Source: an uncultured Pseudomonadota bacterium (lineage in GTDB: Bacteria > Pseudomonadota > Gammaproteobacteria > Methylococcales > Methylomonadaceae). From it: 13,381 bases of DNA. The translations under genes were made by a program, and so were the position numbers. The stretch lies in the NCBI GenBank assembly GCA_903902945.1, contig CAIUWU010000134.1:1-13381 (forward strand), given 5' to 3'. This document shows positions 7,080 to 13,381 of the stretch, piece after piece; the stretch's first letter is position 1; every line of letters begins with the position of its first letter. The notes beneath the pieces were generated by a model. It did not search any database. It saw only the letters and a program-made list of their open reading frames with translations, and was not told the DNA's origin.

Positions 7080-7325
7080 CTACATTCGCTCACTATTTAC
7101 ATAGCTTTCCTGGTTTAGCTGCGTGAGTTTTTGCTCTGCTTTGATATCCACAAGCTGCTTTTGCAATTTGTCTACGGTGATTTGCATTTGTCTAAGCTGG
7201 GCGTAGAGCTCTTCAAAATGCACTTGAAAATACCGTACCGTAGGAAATGGTTGATTAATCGATGCTTCAGGGACATTACTGTCAAGACTGGATATTCTGT
7301 GTGCTAATTTTGATGCTCTTTTCAT
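7080..7325 (-). CDS. Small protein with predicted coiled coil, function unknown
   Basis: This is an 81-residue frame starting with MKRASKLAHRISSLDS. The second half (about 35-70) has a heptad-like pattern of Leu/Ile/Val/Met with charged residues (LYAQLRQMQITVDKLQKQLVDIK), suggesting a coiled coil. There is no signal peptide or membrane helix. It begins 39 bases after the permease stop in the same direction and could be the last gene of that string. No clear Shine-Dalgarno precedes the ATG, which lowers confidence. I do not recognise the family; a peripheral or scaffold role would be a guess. Confidence 0.5.
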   Translation of the reverse strand: MKRASKLAHRISSLDSNVPEASINQPFPTVRYFQVHFEELYAQLRQMQITVDKLQKQLVDIKAEQKLTQLNQESYVNSERM

Positions 7326-7364
7326 AAAACTATTTTTCTATTTCAAACAATCACTCAAAGCTGA

Positions 7365-8666
7365 TTACGCTTTTTTCCGATTCAAACCCTGGGTCAACCC
7401 ATGGGCTAGCAAACCAAACACCACTAGAATTGACCCTGCATAAATCGATTCTGGCCGCATTAAACACGAAGCCATAACAATACCCAAAGTGGCCACTAAA
7501 AACACCAAAGCCACTATTAACTTAAAAGCATTAAAACTAATCTCGCCAAGGAAGATCAATTTGAGCCAACCTATGACGACAACCCCTGCAGACAAGCTCA
7601 GCATAACCCCGGCGAACTCCAGCAACTGGCGAAGATTAGCGCTCCAGATCAGCACTAAACTCATCAGTGTTTGCAGTAAAATAGCCATCACCGGATGTTG
7701 CCCTTGGAATGTTGCAAGCCACCTCGGCAGAGCACCATCCGCCGCCATTTGCGCGTAAACCCTCGGACCGCTGACTAGCATTGAGGAAACCGAGGTCATC
7801 AATGCTAGCGTAATCAGAGCACTAAGCGCTTGCTCCGCACTGATCCCACCCAATGCTCTGGCCGCAGCAGCACCGGAGTCAGCAACGCCGATTAATTCCG
7901 CGCGAGGTGAACCATATAAAATCACTGCACTGACCCCGAGATACAACACAATTACTAACAGAGTTCCACTATAGAGCGCTCTTTTAACGGTTTGCCCACC
8001 ACCATCGACATCACCGGTGACATAAATAGCCGCATTCCACCCGGAATAAGCAAATGAAATCCAGACTAAGGAGCCGACAAAAGCCACCAGCGAAAAAGGC
8101 GTTGCCTCCACTTCAAGAGCACTGGCCACATTCAACTCCGGTCTGTAGACAGCCCCAAAGCCAATGAAAACCAAAATCGCTAGTACCTTGATCAGCACCG
8201 CCTTGTTTTGCAGACTGACTCCCAAGCGAGGAACCCAACTGTGCAATAAGCCCAAACACAACACAATTGCCGAAGCCAGCCAAGGCAAGGAAAAGTCGGT
8301 GGCGACCACACGCGATGCATAAAGCTGAGCACCTAGCGCGGCTGCGGCAATTGGCGAAGTAAATCCTGCCACCATCGAGATCCAACCTGCCACACTACCC
8401 AAGGCTGGATGCAGACTATATCTCAAAAAAGCATATTCACCGCCGGTATGTGGGTAGTAAGTGGCGAGATCACTATAAATAACCACGCCACACAAGGCAT
8501 AAATCCCCCCGACCAACCATGCCAACATGACATATTGAGCATCACCAAGATCGGCCAGTGCAAATCCAGAGGTTGTAAAAACACCAGTGCCTATCGTATT
8601 GGCTATCACTAATGCTATAGCACCTCGATAATCCAGCAGTTTGGCGGCTGGCTTACTTGTTGTCAT
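7365..8666 (-). CDS. APC-superfamily amino-acid permease
   Basis: This is a 433-residue, strongly hydrophobic protein with about twelve membrane segments. The first helix carries ANTIGTGVFTTSGF (22-35), the helix-breaking Gly-rich substrate-binding motif of APC amino-acid/polyamine transporters. YYPHTGGEYAFLR follows TM2-TM3 as in that superfamily, and WISFAYSGWNAAIYV corresponds to the TM6 region. It would sit in the inner membrane and exchange or symport an amino acid or amine; the substrate cannot be read from the sequence. The start is 3 bases after the stop of the exported methyltransferase-like gene, whose last codons (GAGAGTAGG) supply the ribosome site, so the two are almost certainly co-translated. 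Confidence 0.88.
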   Translation of the reverse strand: MTTSKPAAKLLDYRGAIALVIANTIGTGVFTTSGFALADLGDAQYVMLAWLVGGIYALCGVVIYSDLATYYPHTGGEYAFLRYSLHPALGSVAGWISMVAGFTSPIAAAALGAQLYASRVVATDFSLPWLASAIVLCLGLLHSWVPRLGVSLQNKAVLIKVLAILVFIGFGAVYRPELNVASALEVEATPFSLVAFVGSLVWISFAYSGWNAAIYVTGDVDGGGQTVKRALYSGTLLVIVLYLGVSAVILYGSPRAELIGVADSGAAAARALGGISAEQALSALITLALMTSVSSMLVSGPRVYAQMAADGALPRWLATFQGQHPVMAILLQTLMSLVLIWSANLRQLLEFAGVMLSLSAGVVVIGWLKLIFLGEISFNAFKLIVALVFLVATLGIVMASCLMRPESIYAGSILVVFGLLAHGLTQGLNRKKA

Positions 8667-8669
8667 GGC

Positions 8670-10049
8670 TTACCTACTCTCAAAAATTGCGAAATATTGC
8701 TTAGGGAGAAAATCATGTGTTTCCACACGTTTAAACCCAGCGAGTGCCAATTCCTCTGTGGCCTGCTCTAAGGTCACAATATGTTCTTTAGGTGGGGTAC
8801 CGGGACCTGCTTCACGAAAATCAATCAAGACCAAACGCCCGTTGGTTTTGATTGATGCCGCCAGTTTTTTGAAATACTCGACGCGGTGTCCGATATGATG
8901 ATAAACATCCACTAACAGCACCAGATCAACTGGCTCACTCAGATTGGCCAAGTCAGGACTACCTTGAATGGCTTGCAAATTGTTCAAGCCTTCGCGTTGA
9001 GCACGCGCTTTCAGGTAATTAACCATGTCAGCCTCGGCATCAATAGCAAACACCTTGCCTTCAGTGACGCGTTGGGCAATCTTGCTACTGAAATAACCGG
9101 TTCCCGCACCTAAATCAGCCACTACCGCATCATCGTTCAATTTCAATACATCTAGAACCGCTTCCGGTTTTTGCCATTGGTCACGCTGTGGATCATCAAA
9201 TTGTTTAGCCCATTTTTCCGCATCACTAAAACTGTGATGGTAAGCCCCATCACCATGTTGCATATGACCCATCGTGCTGTGCTCGCCATGCATCATGTGC
9301 CCATGCATACCCACTCCCATTGCGGGCTCAGGCTGCGTGGCTTTTTTATAGATCGCAATATATTGGCGAGGCAAAAAATCTCGCAATTCGACCAGTTCAT
9401 AGCCGGCTTGCGATAGTTCATTTAGAGCGGTCATAAACGGCAATAAACGCATTTTTGGCGGCGTATCTTTGACATTCATTTTCCAGTCGACAATCGCCAA
9501 ACGGCCTTCTTCGTTTAAAGACTGCTGCAGTTTTTTAAAGTATTCGACCCTATCCGCTATCAAATGATAGGAATTCACAAACAAAGCCACATCCACTTTC
9601 TCAGGCAAATTGGCGTTGTCAGTACTAGCCTGAACCGCAAGCAGATTGTTCAACTTATCCCGTTTTGCTCTCTCGGCCAGATAAGCCACCATGTTTGGCT
9701 CGATATCAGCAGCCAACACTTTGCCTTTGGGTAAGCGTTTAGCTAGGCGCGTACTGAAATAGCCGGTACCAGCACCAATATCGGCAATCACGTCATTCGG
9801 CCCTAAGTTCAAACTCTCAATGACTTGCTCGGGTTTTTGCCAGGCGTTACGCTCAGGGTTATCAAAGTTTTTCGCCAATTGCTCAGGATCATCAAACCGT
9901 TTGTGCATCATGCCGCTATGTTGCTGCATACCCTCTTGTGACATGCCATGACTATGCATAGTCGTTTCCGGTTCTGCTACAGCAACAGTGTTTGTAAGTT
10001 GTAATAAGGCGCTAACCAGCGCCACGGACAGGTATCTATTCATTTTCAT
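8670..10049 (-). CDS. Exported protein of two tandem methyltransferase-like domains with His/Met-rich linkers
   Basis: This is a 459-residue protein. Residues 1-25 form a signal peptide (hydrophobic core LSVALVSALLQL, end AVA-E). A His/Met-rich segment (31-49, e.g. MHSHGMSQEGM) leads into a class I SAM-methyltransferase-like domain (about 51-235) with motif I IADIGAGTGYFS (88-99) and D115. A second, stronger His/Met segment (244-272, MHGHMMHGEH and further His) leads into a second such domain (about 273-459) with VADLGAGTGYFS (310-321), D337 and VDVYHHIGHRVEYF (379-392). The two halves are clear duplicates (both FD[DN]P.R..WQKPE). Domain 1 has FVNSYHLIADRVEYF where domain 2 has VDVYHHIGHRVEYF, so domain 1 may be less active. 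Export is unusual for a SAM-dependent enzyme, and the linkers look like copper-binding segments. Substrate unknown. No good Shine-Dalgarno; ATG at 10043 is an alternative. Confidence 0.88.
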   Translation of the reverse strand: MKMNRYLSVALVSALLQLTNTVAVAEPETTMHSHGMSQEGMQQHSGMMHKRFDDPEQLAKNFDNPERNAWQKPEQVIESLNLGPNDVIADIGAGTGYFSTRLAKRLPKGKVLAADIEPNMVAYLAERAKRDKLNNLLAVQASTDNANLPEKVDVALFVNSYHLIADRVEYFKKLQQSLNEEGRLAIVDWKMNVKDTPPKMRLLPFMTALNELSQAGYELVELRDFLPRQYIAIYKKATQPEPAMGVGMHGHMMHGEHSTMGHMQHGDGAYHHSFSDAEKWAKQFDDPQRDQWQKPEAVLDVLKLNDDAVVADLGAGTGYFSSKIAQRVTEGKVFAIDAEADMVNYLKARAQREGLNNLQAIQGSPDLANLSEPVDLVLLVDVYHHIGHRVEYFKKLAASIKTNGRLVLIDFREAGPGTPPKEHIVTLEQATEELALAGFKRVETHDFLPKQYFAIFESR

Positions 10050-10077
10050 AATTTTTATTTTAATTAAGCCCCTAGAA

Positions 10078-10105
10078 CTATCGGCTATTTATTAATAACC
10101 GATAG
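10078..10105 (-). other. Intercistronic hairpin
   Basis: CTATCGG (10078-10084) pairs with CCGATAG (10099-10105), and beyond one C/A mismatch TATT pairs with AATA around a four-base loop. It lies between the 31-residue membrane peptide and the methyltransferase-like gene. The minus-strand side has no T-run after it, so RNA processing, stabilisation of the upstream mRNA or partial attenuation fit better than a full terminator. Confidence 0.45.
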
Positions 10106-10117
10106 GCATTATGTTTT

Positions 10118-10213
10118 TTATCTAAAAATGTGATAAAGACCCAGAACAGTCAATGCCAACGCCATTAGCAAGCCGACAACACCCAAGGCCATTACCAAAT
10201 AACTAGCGATCAT
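10118..10213 (-). CDS. 31-residue single-helix membrane peptide
   Basis: The frame starts MIASYLVMALGVVGLL and ends LGLYHIFR before TAA at 10120-10118. Nearly the whole peptide is one hydrophobic helix (about 4-26) with a basic/aromatic end. Support for it being real: AAGGAG seven bases before the ATG, a strong site, and an ATGA overlap with the stop codon of the PepSY-type gene, the classical sign of translational coupling. It is too short for most gene finders. A role as accessory subunit of the upstream two-helix membrane protein is inferred from the coupling only. Confidence 0.72.
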   Translation of the reverse strand: MIASYLVMALGVVGLLMALALTVLGLYHIFR

Positions 10214-11010
10214 GATTCGGCTCCTTCCAAACTGCCCGCTGCTTGCGACTGAGCCACCTCAGCGAATTTGACGCGTTTATTGGCCTTTTGACGCTCGACT
10301 TTCCACCACATCCATAAGCCAGTTAAGGATAGCCCCGTTAAAACCCAGCCCAGGATATTACTCCAGATCATTTCACCTAGGCCTTTACCAAACCAATAAG
10401 CACCGGAATGCAATTCACGCATAAAATGGTGCAATGCCACACGTGGATTTTCCAAAATAGGCAGTGCAGAATTGGCCTGAACCACAGGCTGATATAACTG
10501 CCAATGCACACCATCGGCAGTCAGCATCGGTTTACCATCAGCCATATCCCCACGACCTCCTGCTATCGCCAACACATTACCATTGCCTAGCGTCGAAACT
10601 TGGCGGACACGTCCTTTTAGCTGACTTTTCCATCCATCTACATCTTTGAACCAGACTGCCATTTTAGTGGCGATAATCGGTGTTGGAGTAGATGCCAAAA
10701 TGGCCATGCCGACGATTTCTTGACCGGCAAAAGCCTCGATCACTTCAACCTGCTGATCCTTGATCCTATTCAAACCCTGAGCATTACCTATCCACACCGC
10801 ACCATCAGAGGTTTCCGCATAAGCACTAACCGGCAAATGTTCTGGAATTGCTTCCGCAGACATCCAGCGCATCGGCACATCGATATTGCCCAAACTACGC
10901 ATGGAAATCAGCATACCGGTAATCGCCATCAGAGCCATCGGTAAAGCCAGGCTAATCCCTATCCATAAATGAATGCGCCGGGCATTCCAAGATTTTTTCT
11001 TACTTGCCAT
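10210..11010 (-). CDS. PepSY-associated-TM-type inner-membrane protein
   Basis: This is a 266-residue protein with a helix at about 16-36, following the basic, His-containing NARRIHLW, and a second at about 217-237 preceded by LHHFMRELHSGAYWFGKG and ending in LWMWWK. This arrangement, RRIHLW...TGMLIS at the front and LHSG...GWVLTGLSLTGLWMWW at the back, is that of PepSY-associated membrane proteins that accompany TonB receptors (PiuB-like), thought to act in periplasmic handling or reduction of the imported metal complex. The roughly 170-residue loop between the helices has DGAVWIGNAQGLNRI and related repeats reminiscent of beta-propeller (Reg_prop) blades rather than a plain PepSY fold. I chose the ATG at 11010, with AGGA 9 bases before it and 10 bases after the receptor stop; an in-frame TTG at 11043 overlapping the receptor is less likely. 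Confidence 0.78.
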   Translation of the reverse strand: MASKKKSWNARRIHLWIGISLALPMALMAITGMLISMRSLGNIDVPMRWMSAEAIPEHLPVSAYAETSDGAVWIGNAQGLNRIKDQQVEVIEAFAGQEIVGMAILASTPTPIIATKMAVWFKDVDGWKSQLKGRVRQVSTLGNGNVLAIAGGRGDMADGKPMLTADGVHWQLYQPVVQANSALPILENPRVALHHFMRELHSGAYWFGKGLGEMIWSNILGWVLTGLSLTGLWMWWKVERQKANKRVKFAEVAQSQAAGSLEGAES

Positions 11011-11020
11011 AGTTGATTTC

Positions 11021-13117
11021 CTAGAAACTGCTAATAAATTCAATGCCTACTACACGCCCTACATCCTGAACACCTGAGCTAGTTTCAAAACGCTCATCGG
11101 TCAGGTTTTGACCATAGACAGTAGCGGTCAATGGCAGTTGTGCCAGTTTGAAATCATGACCCAGTCCGAAGTCGTAACGGGTATAACCGCCTGACCAAGG
11201 TTGTGCATCACCCTGAGTACCCTGATATTTTGGTAGGTATTTGAAAGCGCCAGTTAAATTGAAGTTATAACCAAGAACTTCAAACCGATGGCCAAACGAC
11301 ATATCAATCTGATTTCTTGGAGTTGTGCCCAGCGCTGCATTATTTAGTTTCGTATAACTGGTCCAGCCAAAACGATAATTAGTTGTCAAGCCTATATTAC
11401 CGGTCGAAATCAGCTCTATACCATCGCGAACCGTATTGGATTGATCATAGCAAGACTGAAAATTAGTTCCAGTGTTGGGAATCACATTTGCCTTCGTACA
11501 ACCAATAGCTCTGTTGGTATTGCTTGTATAACTGTAACCCCAAAGATTAAGTTCGTTTTGAGCATCTCGGTGAAAATAGTTAAACGATGGATTGAACCAA
11601 GCATTTACCTGCCCCTGAACACCGATTTCCGCCTTTACCTGATGCTGTTCTTTGAGTGTCGTGCCTGGGGTCACATTCATACCGGATGAGGCAACACTAG
11701 TCTCACCGTAACGACCGACTAACTTCCACCCTTTAACAAATTCATAACTGGAACCCAAGCTAAACATTGTTGCAATAGGCAATGTTTTATTTGAAAACTG
11801 TAGCTGAGTTAAGGCATTACCGGCAACTTGCTTGACTGGAGAGGGAAAATAATTTATCCCTTTGATAACATCGATTTGCTCACCCCGATAACTACCATCA
11901 AGCGTCAGTTTGTCATCAAACAGCTTTTGTTCAACTTGAGCAAACCAACCCAAGGTGTCCTCATCTCTAGGCACACCTTCGTAATAGTTTTGTCCATTTG
12001 GAGCCCGCCAGTTCATATAATCACCACCTAACATGATCCGGGTTTTATCGATATCCATGTTATGGCGTACATTGAGATGGGTTACTTCGTTAACGTTTTC
12101 AACTGAACCTGTGCCGGCATTCAAATGTTGTTTATTGGTACTATGTGAAGCGTTAATTAATGTGGTGTGAATATCATCCCAAGTGTAATTGGCATTTACA
12201 GCATAAATTTCAGTTCTACTAGGATCCATATACCAATTACTCGCGCCTGTACCGTGTACATTGGCATTTGGAATTCCCCAGGAACTTTCATCTTTGAAGG
12301 CCATCAGGTCAACTAGCAAACCATTGCCTTCATAGCCGCCCTTAAACATACCGCCAGTTCTCACACTACTTCTATTAAAACTGTCCGATATACCAATGCC
12401 AGACTGAGGCGCATCTACTGGTTGCCCAGGACCATCAGTACGACCGTGAGAGATCAAGCCTTGGACATAGCCTTTGTCTTCCTGATTACCAAAAGTTTTG
12501 CCATACATTAAATCGCCTTTGACACCATCAAATGATTCCCCGGCAACTCTGGCCTGACCACCATCTTTGGTAGCCTTGCGAGTGCGGATAATGACAAAAC
12601 CATCTACCGGCGCTCCACCTGGACTGGCTGATCCTGACATTGGCCCCATAGTCAAGGCACTACCGCCTCTGACGATCTTAACTTCTTCAATCGCCATCAC
12701 CGGCAACGATGCCATCATTCTTGAAGCCATAGATGGCTGCAAATAAGCGCCATCGACGATGTATCTGAAATTAGAGTCACCACGAATTGTCAAATTATTA
12801 AACCCTTTCCGACTCCCTGAAGAAGCGATCACTCCAGTGGCATTGTCCAGCAACTGAAATACATCCCTGGGTCTGAATTGTTGAATCTGTTCGCGAGTAA
12901 TAGTCTGGGTGATATTTGCAGCACTGATCGGTAAACGATAGGGATTTTTGGGACTTTCCGGTAGCAGTTCCTCACGCACACCTTCTGCCGATACACTCAC
13001 CTCATCTAGGGTTTGTACCTCTTTATCATTTTTCTTTTTAAGTTCCTCTTTAGCATGGGTGACCTGGCTCACGGTCAATGCCAAGACACTGATTGCAAGT
13101 AAAGCTTTTTGACTCAT
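11021..13117 (-). CDS. TonB-dependent outer-membrane receptor, Met-rich plug
   Basis: This 698-residue protein has a signal peptide (1-22, cleavage after THA), a TonB box LDEVSVSA (37-44), a plug (about 60-180: RPRDVFQLLDNATGV, LTIRGDSNFRYIVDGAYL, IEEVKIVRGGSALTMGPM) and a barrel ending in the aromatic-terminated strand VVGIEFISSF. There is no STN domain, so it should import without signalling through a FecR. Features unusual for a siderophore receptor are the Met-rich plug stretch (M130, M134, M135, M141, M157, M160) and a Cys pair C540/C556 in one barrel loop. It is the first gene of a leftward string with the PepSY-type, small membrane, methyltransferase-like and permease genes. AAGGA lies 4-5 bases before the ATG. 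The ligand is not identifiable; a metal or metal complex is likely from the partners. Confidence 0.88.
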   Translation of the reverse strand: MSQKALLAISVLALTVSQVTHAKEELKKKNDKEVQTLDEVSVSAEGVREELLPESPKNPYRLPISAANITQTITREQIQQFRPRDVFQLLDNATGVIASSGSRKGFNNLTIRGDSNFRYIVDGAYLQPSMASRMMASLPVMAIEEVKIVRGGSALTMGPMSGSASPGGAPVDGFVIIRTRKATKDGGQARVAGESFDGVKGDLMYGKTFGNQEDKGYVQGLISHGRTDGPGQPVDAPQSGIGISDSFNRSSVRTGGMFKGGYEGNGLLVDLMAFKDESSWGIPNANVHGTGASNWYMDPSRTEIYAVNANYTWDDIHTTLINASHSTNKQHLNAGTGSVENVNEVTHLNVRHNMDIDKTRIMLGGDYMNWRAPNGQNYYEGVPRDEDTLGWFAQVEQKLFDDKLTLDGSYRGEQIDVIKGINYFPSPVKQVAGNALTQLQFSNKTLPIATMFSLGSSYEFVKGWKLVGRYGETSVASSGMNVTPGTTLKEQHQVKAEIGVQGQVNAWFNPSFNYFHRDAQNELNLWGYSYTSNTNRAIGCTKANVIPNTGTNFQSCYDQSNTVRDGIELISTGNIGLTTNYRFGWTSYTKLNNAALGTTPRNQIDMSFGHRFEVLGYNFNLTGAFKYLPKYQGTQGDAQPWSGGYTRYDFGLGHDFKLAQLPLTATVYGQNLTDERFETSSGVQDVGRVVGIEFISSF

Positions 13118-13223
13118 CGTTTCCTTATCCTTAATGATGATTTGTAATCACGCCATCACCAACTTTTAATCCGTTATCAAAAAAACCGATTAAAGAATCA
13201 TGAAAGCACTAAAAATCATCGAA

Positions 13224-13239
13224 AGCATAAAGCGTGCCA
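13224..13239 (-). promoter_or_regulatory. Candidate sigma-54 (-24/-12) promoter
   Basis: The minus strand reads TGGCACG-CTTT-ATGCT. The sigma-54 consensus is TGGCACG-N4-TTGCW; the GG and GC are at the required spacing and only one base of the -12 element differs. The expected transcript start is near 13213, leaving a leader of about 95 bases before the receptor ATG at 13117. If real, the receptor operon needs an AAA+ enhancer-binding activator. Confidence 0.62.
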
Positions 13240-13340
13240 ATATAAAAAATACCTTAATTTACATATATTTATTAACTTGTAAAAACGTAATAATATCTAA
13301 TCAACGAATTAATGAGGGATTTCAACGATTCTTATAAGTT

Positions 13341-13357
13341 ATTTAACATAGTTAAAT
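13341..13357. promoter_or_regulatory. 17-base palindrome upstream of the sigma-54 promoter
   Basis: ATTTAAC-ATA-GTTAAAT is a perfect 7-base inverted repeat with a three-base centre, about 124 bases upstream of the -12 element, the distance at which sigma-54 activators usually bind. The surrounding DNA is very AT-rich, so chance occurrence is possible. It may alternatively serve a gene to the right, beyond the window. Confidence 0.4.
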
Positions 13358-13381
13358 TAGATAATAATAATATTCTAAACA

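Noticed and set aside
6881..7093. 70-codon minus-strand frame as a gene
   Set aside because: It has a GTG start overlapping the end of the 81-residue frame, no ribosome site and a Ser/Arg/Cys-rich composition unlike a folded protein; described as intergenic or a possible repeat instead.
13360..13376. Fur box at the GATAATAATAATATT repeat
   Set aside because: It resembles part of the Fur hexamer pattern, but it lies about 240 bases before the receptor start in extremely AT-rich DNA and lacks the opposing half-site.
1..13381. CRISPR array, rRNA or complete tRNA genes
   Set aside because: No regularly spaced repeats and no rRNA-like or complete cloverleaf sequence were found on reading through both strands.

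Overview
The window looks like chromosomal or accessory DNA of a gammaproteobacterium. A methanotroph-like (Methylococcales) background is possible from the abundance of FecI/FecR/TonB systems and the copper-like signatures, but no marker gene in the window proves it. Apart from the transposase fragment and the vapBC pair at the left, every confident gene lies on the minus strand.

Left end (1-2200) is an accessory junction. It holds the right end of an IS3-family insertion sequence (to about 140), inserted into a sigma-54 enhancer-binding-protein gene of which only the AAA+ N-terminal half remains (141-626). A roughly 750-base stretch without a gene follows, then a VapB/VapC toxin-antitoxin pair (1391-2028) behind a clear palindromic operator. 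The pair is bracketed by two imperfect direct repeats. The right-hand repeat is recognisable as the 3' half of a tRNA-Asn cut near the anticodon loop, so the cassette looks like the relic of a tRNA-targeted integrating element.

Middle (2217-6446) is a FecI-FecR-FecA-type surface signalling unit, transcribed leftward as sigma factor, anti-sigma/sensor, then TonB-dependent transducer. The transducer carries an N-terminal STN signalling domain and also a C-x-x-x-M motif in its plug and an H-x-x-M-x-M loop, which resemble the copper site of OprC. The FecR gene is broken in frame exactly at a run of seven G's, which separates the cytoplasmic anti-sigma domain from the membrane and periplasmic part.

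Right (7080-13381) is a second leftward gene string: TonB-dependent receptor, a two-helix PepSY-type membrane protein, a previously unlisted 31-residue membrane peptide overlapping it by 4 bases, an exported protein made of two tandem methyltransferase-like domains each preceded by a His/Met-rich segment, an APC-family permease 3 bases downstream, and a small coiled-coil protein. In front of it sits a near-consensus sigma-54 promoter (13224-13239) and, about 120 bases further upstream, a 17-base palindrome suited to an activator. 

Together the two units suggest uptake and sensing of a metal or metal complex, copper being the best guess from the Met/His/Cys signatures. The tandem exported methyltransferase-like protein and its small-membrane-protein neighbour are the least explained parts and the best candidates for an undescribed system. 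Motif positions were read by eye; no homology search was possible.
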